Shown: positions 51,948-60,226 of the stretch, one piece after another
How the letters are laid out: each line of letters starts with the position of its first letter
How positions within the stretch are numbered: the first letter of the stretch is position 1
Assembly (NCBI RefSeq): GCF_024505145.1
Contig: NZ_JANIAA010000021.1
Coordinates: 1-64,000 of the forward strand
DNA length: 64,000 nucleotides
DNA from: Streptomyces rugosispiralis
GTDB lineage: Bacteria; Actinomycetota; Actinomycetes; Streptomycetales; Streptomycetaceae
Reading direction: 5' to 3'
Program-made: the position numbers and the translations under genes
Notes under the pieces: model-generated
What the model was told of the DNA's origin: nothing
The model's database searches: none
What the model saw: the letters and a program-made list of their open reading frames with translations, nothing else

Positions 51948-52658
51948 TCAGTTCTTGCGGTGGCCTATCAGGCGGGGCTTCTGCTCCAGGCCGTCCAGGC
52001 CGTGCCAGGCCAGGTTCACCAGGTGGGCCGCGACCTCGGCCTTCTTGGGTTTGCGGACGTCGAGCCACCACTGGCCGGTCAGGGCGACCATGCCCACCAG
52101 GGCCTGGGCGTAGAGCGGGGCCAGTTTGGGGTCGAAGCCGCGGGCCTTGAATTCCAGGCCCAGGATGTCCTCCACCTGGGTGGCGATATCGCTGATCAGG
52201 GAGGCGAAGGTGCCCGTGGACTGCGCGACGGGGGAGTCGCGGACGAGGATGCGGAAGCCGTCCGTGTACTCCTCGATGTAGTCCAGGAGGGCGAAGGTGG
52301 CCTGCTCGCACAGCTCGCGCGGGTGGCCCGCGGTGAGGGATGTGGTCACCATGTCGAGCATTCGCCGCATCTCGCGGTCCACCACGACCGCGTACAGCCC
52401 CTCCTTGCCGCCGAAGTGCTCGTACACCACCGGCTTGGAGACCCCGGCCTTCGCCGCGATCTCCTCCACCGAGGTGCCCTCGAAGCCGCGCTCGGCGAAG
52501 AGCGTGCGACCGATGTCCAGCAGCTGCTCCCGGCGCTCCTTGCCGGTCATCCGGACCCGGCGGGGCCGCCGGGCTCCGGATCCGGAGGGTCGGCCGGCCC
52601 GGCGCGGCCGGTCCTTTTCACCGCTGGTATTACTGTCGGTCGCCACGCCCTCTATCAT
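51948..52658 (-). CDS. TetR-family regulator coupled to the desaturase
   Basis: A 236-residue TetR repressor with helix-turn-helix TSVEEIAAKAGVSKPVVYEHFGGK. A disordered basic Arg/Pro-rich N-terminus (about 40 residues) precedes it. The ATG (MIEGVATDSN) overlaps the desaturase stop (ATGA), with CGGAG upstream, so both come from one mRNA. Related actinobacterial pairs sense acyl-CoA and tune unsaturated fatty acid synthesis; by analogy it may repress the desaturase promoter. Confidence 0.9.
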   Translation of the reverse strand: MIEGVATDSNTSGEKDRPRRAGRPSGSGARRPRRVRMTGKERREQLLDIGRTLFAERGFEGTSVEEIAAKAGVSKPVVYEHFGGKEGLYAVVVDREMRRMLDMVTTSLTAGHPRELCEQATFALLDYIEEYTDGFRILVRDSPVAQSTGTFASLISDIATQVEDILGLEFKARGFDPKLAPLYAQALVGMVALTGQWWLDVRKPKKAEVAAHLVNLAWHGLDGLEQKPRLIGHRKN

Positions 52659-53635
52659 GCCGCTCCGACGGTCTCCTTCTGACGGCGGGCATCGATCCGG
52701 TCCTCGCTCGGCCACCGGACGTCATACGCCCAGCCCGCCTTCTCGAACCAGCGGATGATCCGGGCGCTGGAGTCCAGCTGGCCCCGCATCACCCCGTGCC
52801 GGGCGCAGGTCGGGTCCGCGTGGTGCAGGTTGTGCCAGGACTCGCCGCACGAGAGGACCGCGAGCCACCACACATTGCCGGAGCGGTCCCGCGACTTGAA
52901 CGGGCGCTTGCCCACCGCGTGGCAGATCGAGTTGATCGACCAGGTCACATGGTGGAGCAAGGCCACCCGGACGAGTGACCCCCAGAAGAAGGCGGTCACC
53001 GCGCCCTGCCAGGACCAGGTCACCAGTCCGCCGATCACCGGCGGCACCATCAGGGAGACCACGGTCCACACCACGAACTGCCGGGAGACCGCCCGGATGG
53101 CGCCGTCCTTGATCAGATCCGGTGCGTACTTGGACTGCGGGGTCTGCTCCTCATCGAACATCCAGGCGATATGTGCCCACCACAACCCCTTCAGCAGGGC
53201 CGGAACGGTCTCGCCGTACCGCCACGGGGAGTGCGGGTCGCCCTCCGCGTCGGAGAACTTGTGGTGCTTGCGGTGATCGGCCACCCAGCGGACCAGCGGG
53301 CCCTCCACGGCCAGCGACCCCGCGATCGCCAGCGCGATCCGCAGCGGCCGCTTCGCCTTGAACGAGCCATGGGTGAAGTAGCGGTGGAAGCCGATCGTGA
53401 TGCCGTGGCAGCCGATGTAGTACATCGACACCAGTAGCGCCAGATCCAGCCAGCTGACCCCCCAGCCCCAGGCCAGGGGAACCGCCGCGACGAGCGCGAC
53501 GAAGGGGACGGTGATGAACAGGAGAAGGGTGATCTGTTCGATGGAGCGCTTGCTGTCCCCGCCGAGCGTGGCGGAGGGAAGCAGGGCCTCCTGGGCCTTC
53601 GGCGTGTCATTGACCACGTCGGGGCTTGCAGTCAT
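52655..53635 (-). CDS. acyl-CoA (delta-9 type) fatty acid desaturase
   Basis: A 326-residue membrane di-iron desaturase with the three His boxes HRYFTH, HRKHH and HNLHH, and four predicted membrane helices. It introduces a double bond into acyl-CoA or phospholipid acyl chains to adjust fluidity. ATG (MTASPDVVN) with GAGGGATCC upstream; upstream in-frame starts are less likely. Operon with the TetR gene. Confidence 0.93.
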   Translation of the reverse strand: MTASPDVVNDTPKAQEALLPSATLGGDSKRSIEQITLLLFITVPFVALVAAVPLAWGWGVSWLDLALLVSMYYIGCHGITIGFHRYFTHGSFKAKRPLRIALAIAGSLAVEGPLVRWVADHRKHHKFSDAEGDPHSPWRYGETVPALLKGLWWAHIAWMFDEEQTPQSKYAPDLIKDGAIRAVSRQFVVWTVVSLMVPPVIGGLVTWSWQGAVTAFFWGSLVRVALLHHVTWSINSICHAVGKRPFKSRDRSGNVWWLAVLSCGESWHNLHHADPTCARHGVMRGQLDSSARIIRWFEKAGWAYDVRWPSEDRIDARRQKETVGAA

Positions 53636-53680
53636 GGGATCCCTCGTGGGGCTCGGGGGCATGGCTACGGATGCGTAACC

Positions 53681-53692
53681 TACGGCGTCGTA
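53681..53692. promoter_or_regulatory. imperfect palindrome before the desaturase, candidate TetR site
   Basis: TACGGCGTCGTA in the desaturase leader is symmetric except for its central positions (TACG-N4-CGTA). A TAGGTT hexamer on the minus strand overlaps it. It is the best candidate operator in the region. Confidence 0.45.
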
Positions 53693-53882
53693 AGTATGGC
53701 AGGGCCGGGAAGCGGGGCAATAGGGCTCTGGTCTCACCCAGGGTCGTGCCGCCTATCCTGGGGAGCGTCGGACAGCGCGGTCCGCACATGGCCGAAAGCA
53801 CCGGGTCAGCAGCCTGCGGCGCCCGCCGTGCACGCTCTGATGCCGCGCTTCGAACCCCGTTCACTGCAAGGAGCCCGCACCT

Positions 53883-56603
53883 GTGAGCAGTGCCGACCAC
53901 ACCAACGCCGCCCTGCGTGCCGATATCCGCCGTCTGGGCGACCTGCTCGGCGAGACCCTCGTCCGACAGGAGGGCCCCGACCTCCTCGAACTCGTCGAGC
54001 GCGTCCGTGCCCTCACCCGCAGTGACGGCGAGGCCGCGGCCGAGCTGCTCGGCTCCACCGACCTCGAGACCGCCGCCAAGCTGGTCCGCGCCTTCTCCAC
54101 CTACTTCCACCTGGCCAACGTCACCGAGCAGGTGCACCGCGGCCGCGAGCTGCGCGCCCGCCGCGCCGCCGAGGGCGGGATCCTCGCCCGCACCGCCGAC
54201 CAGCTCAAGGACGCCGACCCCGAGCACCTCCGGGAGACCGTCGCCAACCTCGGCGTACGCCCCGTCTTCACCGCCCATCCCACCGAGGCCGCCCGCCGCA
54301 CCGTCCTCACCAAGCTCCGACGCATCGCCGAGCTGCTCGACACCCTCGCCGTCGGCGGCGACGCCCGCCGCGCCGACCTGCGGCTCGCCGAGAGCATCGA
54401 CCTGCTCTGGCAGACCGACGAGCTGCGCGTCGCCCGCCCCGAGCCCGCCGACGAGGCCCGCAACGCCATCTACTACCTCGACGAGCTGCACGCCGGTGCC
54501 GTCGGCGACGTACTCGAGGACCTCACCGCGGAGCTCGAGCGCGTGGGCGTCGAGCTGCCCGCCACCACCCGCCCCCTCACCTTCGGCACCTGGATCGGCG
54601 GTGACCGCGACGGCAACCCCAACGTCACCCCCGAGGTCACCCGCGACGTCCTGATCCTCCAGCACGAGCACGGCATCACCGACGCGCTGGAGATCATCGA
54701 CGAGCTGCGGGCCGCGCTCTCCAGCTCCATCCGCAACACCGGGGCCTCCGAGGAGCTTCTCGCCTCCCTCCAGCGCGACCTCGAACTGCTGCCCGAGATC
54801 AGCCCGCGCTACAAGCGGCTCAACGCCGAGGAGCCCTACCGGCTCAAGGCCACCTGTATGCGGCAGAAGCTCGTCAACACCCGCGAGCGGCTCGCCGGGG
54901 ACACCCCCCACCAGCCCGGCCGCGACTACCTCGGCTCCGGCGAACTCCTCGCCGACCTCCACCTCGTCCAGGACTCGCTGCGCGCCCACCGCGGTCAGCT
55001 CATCGCCGACGGACGGCTCGAGCGGTCCATCCGCACCCTCGCCGCCTTCGGCCTCCAGCTCGCCACCATGGACGTCCGCGAGCACGCCGACGCCCATCAC
55101 CACGCCCTCGGCCAGCTCTTCGACCGGCTCGGCGAGGAGTCCTGGCGCTACGCCGACATGCCGCGCGACTACCGGCGCAAGCTGCTCGCCAAGGAACTGC
55201 GCTCCCGGCGCCCCCTCGCCCCCACCCCGGCGCCGCTGGACGCCGCCGGTGCCAAGACCCTCGGCGTCTTCCACACCATCCGCGAGTCCTTCGAGCGCTT
55301 CGGCCCCGAGATCGTCGAGTCCTACATCATCTCCATGTGCCAGGGCTCCGACGACGTCTTCGCCGCCGCGGTCCTCGCGCGCGAGGCCGGGCTGATCGAC
55401 CTCCACGCGGGCTGGGCCAAGGTCGGCATCGTTCCGCTGCTGGAGACCACCGAAGAGCTGAAGATCGCCGACAAGCTTCTCGACGAGATGCTCGCCGACC
55501 CCTCCTACCGGCGGCTCGTCGCACTCCGCGGCGATGTCCAGGAGGTCATGCTCGGCTACTCCGACTCCTCCAAGTTCGGCGGCATCACCACCTCGCAGTG
55601 GGAGATCCACCGCGCCCAGCGGCTGCTGCGCGACGTCGCCCACCGGCATGGCGTACGGCTGCGGCTCTTCCACGGCCGCGGCGGCACCGTCGGCCGCGGC
55701 GGCGGCCCCACCCATGACGCGATCCTCGCGCAGCCGTGGGGCACGCTCGAGGGCGAGATCAAGGTCACCGAGCAGGGCGAGGTCATCTCCGACAAGTACC
55801 TCGTGCCCTCGCTGGCCCGCGAGAACCTGGAGCTGACGGTGGCCGCCACGCTGCAGGCGTCCGCCCTGCACACCGCTCCGCGTCAGTCCGACGAGGCGCT
55901 CGCCCGCTGGGACGCGGCCATGGAAACCGTCTCCGAGGCCGCGCACGGCGCCTACCGCACGCTCGTCGACGACCCCGACCTGCCCGCGTACTTCTTCGCC
56001 TCCACGCCGGTGGACCAGCTCGCCGAACTCCACCTCGGCTCCCGGCCCTCCCGCCGCCCCGACTCCGGCGCCGGCCTCGACGGGCTGCGGGCCATTCCGT
56101 GGGTGTTCGGCTGGACCCAGTCCCGGCAGATCGTCCCCGGCTGGTTCGGCGTCGGCTCCGGCCTCAAGGCCGCCCGCGAGGCCGGGCTCGACGGCGTCCT
56201 CGACGAAATGCACCAGCACTGGCACTTCTTCCGCAACTTCCTGTCCAACGTCGAGATGACGCTGGCCAAGACGGATCTGCGGATCGCCCGGCACTACGTG
56301 GACACGCTGGTGCCGGATGAGCTGAAGCATGTCTTCGATGTGATCCAGGAGGAGCACGAGCTGACGGTGCGGGAGGTGCTGCGGATCACCGGTGGCCGGG
56401 AACTCCTGGACTCCAACCCGGTGCTGAAGCAGACGTTCCACGTCCGGGACGCGTACCTCGACCCGATCTCGTATCTGCAGGTGACCCTGCTCCACCGGCA
56501 GCGCACCGCGGCCGAGCGGGGCGAGGACCCCGACCCCCTGCTCGCCCGCGCGCTCCTCCTCACGGTCAACGGGGTGGCCGCGGGCCTCCGCAACACGGGC
56601 TGA
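53883..56603 (+). CDS. ppc: phosphoenolpyruvate carboxylase
   Basis: Ppc carboxylates phosphoenolpyruvate to oxaloacetate, the main anaplerotic step. 906 residues, full length. Motifs: VFTAHPTEA (catalytic His), GGDRDGNPNVT, VMLGYSDSSKFGG and the FHGRGGTVGRGGGP loop; the C-terminal NTG ending is intact. The GTG has AAGGAG 8 nt upstream. Monocistronic, ended by a very strong hairpin. Confidence 0.97.
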   Translation: MSSADHTNAALRADIRRLGDLLGETLVRQEGPDLLELVERVRALTRSDGEAAAELLGSTDLETAAKLVRAFSTYFHLANVTEQVHRGRELRARRAAEGGILARTADQLKDADPEHLRETVANLGVRPVFTAHPTEAARRTVLTKLRRIAELLDTLAVGGDARRADLRLAESIDLLWQTDELRVARPEPADEARNAIYYLDELHAGAVGDVLEDLTAELERVGVELPATTRPLTFGTWIGGDRDGNPNVTPEVTRDVLILQHEHGITDALEIIDELRAALSSSIRNTGASEELLASLQRDLELLPEISPRYKRLNAEEPYRLKATCMRQKLVNTRERLAGDTPHQPGRDYLGSGELLADLHLVQDSLRAHRGQLIADGRLERSIRTLAAFGLQLATMDVREHADAHHHALGQLFDRLGEESWRYADMPRDYRRKLLAKELRSRRPLAPTPAPLDAAGAKTLGVFHTIRESFERFGPEIVESYIISMCQGSDDVFAAAVLAREAGLIDLHAGWAKVGIVPLLETTEELKIADKLLDEMLADPSYRRLVALRGDVQEVMLGYSDSSKFGGITTSQWEIHRAQRLLRDVAHRHGVRLRLFHGRGGTVGRGGGPTHDAILAQPWGTLEGEIKVTEQGEVISDKYLVPSLARENLELTVAATLQASALHTAPRQSDEALARWDAAMETVSEAAHGAYRTLVDDPDLPAYFFASTPVDQLAELHLGSRPSRRPDSGAGLDGLRAIPWVFGWTQSRQIVPGWFGVGSGLKAAREAGLDGVLDEMHQHWHFFRNFLSNVEMTLAKTDLRIARHYVDTLVPDELKHVFDVIQEEHELTVREVLRITGGRELLDSNPVLKQTFHVRDAYLDPISYLQVTLLHRQRTAAERGEDPDPLLARALLLTVNGVAAGLRNTG

Positions 56604-56613
56604 CGACGGCGTG

Positions 56614-56662
56614 ACACGGGGCGGGGCCCCGCTCCCTTTGGGAGCGGGGCCCCGCCCCGTGT
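56614..56662. terminator. 23-bp perfect hairpin terminator of ppc
   Basis: Arms 56614-56636 and 56640-56662 with a TTT loop, 10 bp after the ppc stop. Confidence 0.93.
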
Positions 56663-56820
56663 GTCGTGGGGTAATGAGTCTCCGGGGGCTCCGCCCCCGG
56701 CCCCCCACCAGGCAGCAGGCTCCGCCGCTGCCACCCCCGCAGCCCAGGGCCGCGCCCAATCGGCCCCTTCGAGGAGCGGCCCACTTCCCCCTCGGGGCCA
56801 CTCGGGGCGGGGCTTCTGTG

Positions 56821-56998
56821 CCGGGTACGGCACCCCATCCCCGCCGCGATGGCGAGCACCTCAACGTCGGTGTCCGGCGGTGCCGAACTGTCCGCGTGTG
56901 CTCCGTCGCCGCCCGGCATGGCTTCTGGGTGCGCCGGGTACGGCACCTCATCCCCGCCGCGATGGCGAGCACCTCAACGTCGGTGTCCGGCGGTGCCG
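56821..56998. repeat. 65-bp direct repeat in the ppc/membrane-protein gap
   Basis: 56821-56885 and 56934-56998 are identical except for one base (period 113 bp), each preceded by GGCTTCTG. The whole gap 56664-57089 (426 bp) has no gene. Its first part (56676-56720) is a GGGGGCTCCGCCCCCGG-type palindrome family also seen near 33000 and 63740. Confidence 0.88.
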
Positions 56999-57089
56999 GA
57001 CGGCCCGAGCCGCCGGGGCGGTCGTACCACGGTGGGACGGTCCCGGGACGAAGCGGCAGCCCAGACGCAGCAGGGGGACCCGGTGAACG

Positions 57090-57608
57090 CTACAGCGTAA
57101 GCGTGGCGAAGGAGGCCCCCAGCAGCGCCGCGCCCAGTAGGCCCATGGCCCAGCCTGTGCGGCGTAGGCCCAGGCCGCCCGCGACGATCAGGGAGGTGAG
57201 GAGGAGGGAGCCGCCGAAGGGGACCCAGGCGTGGAGGATGCCGGCGGGGCCGGTGCGGACGGCGTGGTCGGTGCCGGGTTTGAGGGCCACCGCCACCCGG
57301 TCGCCCGTCCCGTTCGTGACCGCCTCGTCGATCCGTACCCGGCCACGGGACTTGCCGCCCGCGGCGGCCGGGGCGAAGGAGCCGGTGCACCATTCGTCGC
57401 CGCAGTCGGAGACCGTGACGGTGCCGCGCTCAAGCCCCTTGGTCAGCATCGACGGCTTGGCGTCGCCCCAGGAGGACCACACCCCGGCGACCAGGATCAG
57501 CAGTGCGACGAGCACCATCGCCACGTTCTTCGCCAGCAACAGGAACCCGTACGCGCTCTCGCCCGCCCGCCGCGTACGGCTGCGCTTGGTCACACCGGTG
57601 GAAGCCAT
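57090..57608 (-). CDS. membrane protein of unknown function
   Basis: A 172-residue protein with two membrane helices (about 22-45 and 125-165) flanking a roughly 80-residue extracytoplasmic loop that has a CGDEWC pair, likely a disulfide. No family is recognised. ATG (MASTGVTKR) with GAGGATC upstream; it follows pth on the same strand by 69 bp and may be the last gene of the glmU-prsA-rplY-pth group. Confidence 0.75.
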   Translation of the reverse strand: MASTGVTKRSRTRRAGESAYGFLLLAKNVAMVLVALLILVAGVWSSWGDAKPSMLTKGLERGTVTVSDCGDEWCTGSFAPAAAGGKSRGRVRIDEAVTNGTGDRVAVALKPGTDHAVRTGPAGILHAWVPFGGSLLLTSLIVAGGLGLRRTGWAMGLLGAALLGASFATLTL

Positions 57609-57677
57609 GGCGGCGATCCTCGCCATCCCCGGGCCGCCGGTCAACCTTCCGCCGAACAAACGGGCGAACGGCGTTTT

Positions 57678-58268
57678 TCAGGAGTTGTATGTCCCCTGCG
57701 CACGCTCAAGACCGTCCGCGATGAGCGTTTCCACCGCGTCCGCCGCGCGGTCCACGAAGTAGTCCAACTCCCGGCGCTCCGCAGCGGAAAAGTCCTTCAG
57801 GACAAACGCCGCGACATCCATCCGGCCCGGCGGACGGCCGATTCCGAAGCGCACCCGGCAGTAGTCCGCGCCCAGCGATTTGGTGATCGACTTCAGGCCA
57901 TTGTGGCCATTGTCACCCCCGCCGATCTTCAACCGCAGGGCGCCGTAATCGATGTCCAATTCGTCATGGACGGCCACGACATGACCGACCGGCACCTTGT
58001 AGAAGTCGCGCAGGGCGGTCACCGGGCCGCCCGAGAGGTTCATGAAGGACATCGGCTTGGCGATCACGACGCGGCGGCTCGCCGGTCCCGGCGGGCCCAC
58101 CCGGCCCTCGACGACCTGGGCCCGCGACTTGTGCGCCTTGAAACGGGCGCCCATCCGCTCGGCCAGCAGATCGGCCACCATGAAGCCGACGTTGTGGCGG
58201 TTGCCCGCGTACTCGCCACCGGGGTTGCCGAGGCCCACCACAAGCCAGGGGCTCGTGTCGTCCGTCAT
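57678..58268 (-). CDS. pth: peptidyl-tRNA hydrolase
   Basis: Pth releases tRNA from peptidyl-tRNA that drops off ribosomes. 196 residues, with VGLGNPGGEY, catalytic H25 in GNRHNVGFM, the NLSG Asn, VHDELDI (Asp), and GHNGLKS. ATG (MTDDTSPW) with AAGGAG about 10 nt upstream; the longer open frame is not used by homologues. Downstream of rplY, as usual in actinobacteria. Confidence 0.96.
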   Translation of the reverse strand: MTDDTSPWLVVGLGNPGGEYAGNRHNVGFMVADLLAERMGARFKAHKSRAQVVEGRVGPPGPASRRVVIAKPMSFMNLSGGPVTALRDFYKVPVGHVVAVHDELDIDYGALRLKIGGGDNGHNGLKSITKSLGADYCRVRFGIGRPPGRMDVAAFVLKDFSAAERRELDYFVDRAADAVETLIADGLERAQGTYNS

Positions 58269-58356
58269 CTGGATGTCTCTCCTTGAGGACGGCCGCCGCC
58301 CCGCACCCCAGGGGGCGGGACGGCGGCCGGAGAAGCGAAAAGGGAGCAGCGGCAGA

Positions 58357-58956
58357 TTACGCCTCGGCGCCCTCGGCCTCGCCCTCGGCGCCCTCCTCGG
58401 CCGGGGCCTCGGCCTGGGCGGCGACCACCTGAAGCACGGCCGCGTCCTCCTCGACGGCCAGCGAGGTACCGGCCGGGAGGGTGATGTCCTTGGCGTGGAT
58501 GGTGGCACCCGCGTCCAGGCCCGCGATGGAGACGGTGACCGACTCCGGGATGTGGGTCGCCTCGGTCTCGACCGGCAGGGCGTTCAGCAGGTGCTCGAGG
58601 AGGTTGCCGCCGGGGGCCAGGTCGCCCTCGGTGAGGATCGGAACCTCGACGGTGACCTTCTCACCCTTCTTCACCAGCAGCAGGTCGACGTGCTCCAGCA
58701 CGCCGATCTTGATGGGGTGACGCTGCACGGCCTTCGGGATGACCAGCTCGTCCTTGCCGCCCTCGACGTCCAGACGGATCAGCACGTTCGAGTTCTTCAG
58801 CGCCATCAGCAGGTCGTGCGCCGGCAGCGTGACGTGCAGCGGCTCGACGCCGTGGCCGTAGACCACGCCGGGAACGCGCTCGGCGGCACGGGTACGGCGG
58901 GCGGCACCCTTACCGAACTCGGTGCGGGGCTTAGCGGAGATCTTGACCTCGGCCAT
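58357..58956 (-). CDS. rplY: 50S ribosomal protein L25 (CTC form)
   Basis: The 199-residue bL25 with the extended C-terminal TL5/CTC domain binds 5S rRNA. Seen: the N-terminal RTEFGKGAARRTRAAERVPG and VVYGHG, then the beta domain and the acidic Ala/Glu tail. ATG with GAGGAGTG upstream. Its leader contains a hairpin (59044-59061). Lies between prsA and pth. Confidence 0.95.
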   Translation of the reverse strand: MAEVKISAKPRTEFGKGAARRTRAAERVPGVVYGHGVEPLHVTLPAHDLLMALKNSNVLIRLDVEGGKDELVIPKAVQRHPIKIGVLEHVDLLLVKKGEKVTVEVPILTEGDLAPGGNLLEHLLNALPVETEATHIPESVTVSIAGLDAGATIHAKDITLPAGTSLAVEEDAAVLQVVAAQAEAPAEEGAEGEAEGAEA

Positions 58957-59043
58957 GGGGCACTCCTCGTAGATCGCTTACGGTGTGTGGGCGTCACCCG
59001 GCCCACGACAGACCTGCTACGAAGAGCGCGTCGATAACGGACA

Positions 59044-59061
59044 GCCGCTGTGAGAAGCGGC
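59044..59061 (-). promoter_or_regulatory. hairpin in the rplY leader
   Basis: GCCGCT-GTGAGA-AGCGGC is a perfect dyad 88 bp upstream of rplY. A TAGAAT on the minus strand near 59090 may be the rplY -10 box, which would place the hairpin in the 5' leader. A role in autoregulation is only possible. Confidence 0.4.
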
Positions 59062-59121
59062 CTCCCTCGCCGAGCAACCCCACGATTCTACCAATGGCCG
59101 AGGGCACCTCCGCCAACGGCT

Positions 59122-59149
59122 GAGGCCACCCCCTGACGGGAGTGGCCTC
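59122..59149 (-). terminator. terminator after prsA
   Basis: GAGGCCAC (59122-59129) pairs with GTGGCCTC (59142-59149), with further CCC/GGG pairing inside, 28 bp past the prsA stop. Confidence 0.7.
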
Positions 59150-59177
59150 TAGGTCCGGTCCTGGGAGGTTAAGCCGC

Positions 59178-60155
59178 TCACGCTTGCTCCTCGAACAGGC
59201 TGGTCACCGAGCCGTCCTCGAAGACCTCCTGGACCGCGCGGGCGATGGTCGGCGCCATCGACAGCACGGTCACCTTGTCCAGCTCGACCTCGTTGGGGGT
59301 CGGCAGGGTGTTGGTGAAGACGAACTCACTGACCTTGGAGTTCTTCAGCCGGTCCGCGGCCGGGCCGGACAGCACACCGTGGGTGGCGGTCACGATCACG
59401 TCCTCCGCGCCGTTCGCGAACAGCGCGTCCGCCGCCGCGCAGATGGTGCCACCGGTGTCGATCATGTCGTCGACCAGCACACACACCCGGCCCCGCACAT
59501 CGCCGACCACCTCGTGCACGGTGACCTGGTTGGCCACGTCCGGGTCCCGCCGCTTGTGCACGATCGCCAGCGGCGCGCCCAGCCGGTCGCACCAGCGGTC
59601 CGCGACCCGCACCCGGCCGGCGTCCGGCGACACCACGGTGAGCTTGGACTTGTCGACCTTGGCGCCCACGTAGTCCGCGAGTACCGGCAGCGCGAAGAGA
59701 TGGTCCACCGGGCCGTCGAAGAAGCCCTGGATCTGGTCGGTGTGCAGATCGACCGTGAGGATCCGGTCGGCACCCGCCGTCTTGAGCATGTCGGCGATCA
59801 GCCGGGCCGAGATCGGCTCCCGGCCACGGTGCTTCTTGTCCTGACGGGCGTAGCCGTAGAACGGAACGATCACCGTGATCGAGCGTGCGGAGGCCCGCTT
59901 CAGCGCATCGACCATGATGAGCTGCTCCATGATCCACTTATTGATCGGAGTCGTGTGGCTCTGGATCAAAAAGCAGTCGGCGCCGCGCGCCGACTCCTGG
60001 AAGCGGACGTAGATCTCGCCGTTGGCGAAGTCGAATGCCTTGGTCGGGACCAAGCTGACGCCCAGCTCATGGGCGACCTCCTCGGCCAGCTCGGGGTGGG
60101 CGCGGCCGGAGAAGAGCATCAGCTTCTTCTCGCCGGTCGTCTTGATCCCGGTCAC
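59178..60155 (-). CDS. prsA: ribose-phosphate pyrophosphokinase
   Basis: PRPP synthase, making the activated ribose for nucleotides, His and Trp. 325 residues: FSGRAHPELAEEV, RFQESARGADCFL, the PYGYARQDKK (flexible loop), DLHTDQIQGFF and the PRPP loop VLVDDMIDTGGT. GTG start with AAGGAGA 8 nt upstream. Follows glmU by 71 bp, the normal actinobacterial pair. Confidence 0.96.
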   Translation of the reverse strand: MTGIKTTGEKKLMLFSGRAHPELAEEVAHELGVSLVPTKAFDFANGEIYVRFQESARGADCFLIQSHTTPINKWIMEQLIMVDALKRASARSITVIVPFYGYARQDKKHRGREPISARLIADMLKTAGADRILTVDLHTDQIQGFFDGPVDHLFALPVLADYVGAKVDKSKLTVVSPDAGRVRVADRWCDRLGAPLAIVHKRRDPDVANQVTVHEVVGDVRGRVCVLVDDMIDTGGTICAAADALFANGAEDVIVTATHGVLSGPAADRLKNSKVSEFVFTNTLPTPNEVELDKVTVLSMAPTIARAVQEVFEDGSVTSLFEEQA

Positions 60156-60226
60156 AACAAGTCTCCTTGGATGTCACTTTGGTGCACTTCTCACCGTACG
60201 CCCCGCACGGCCTGCCTGTGCACATG

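Noticed and set aside
53607..56972. 1121-aa minus-strand open frame opposite ppc
   Set aside because: Ppc on the other strand has every catalytic motif; the antisense frame has none.
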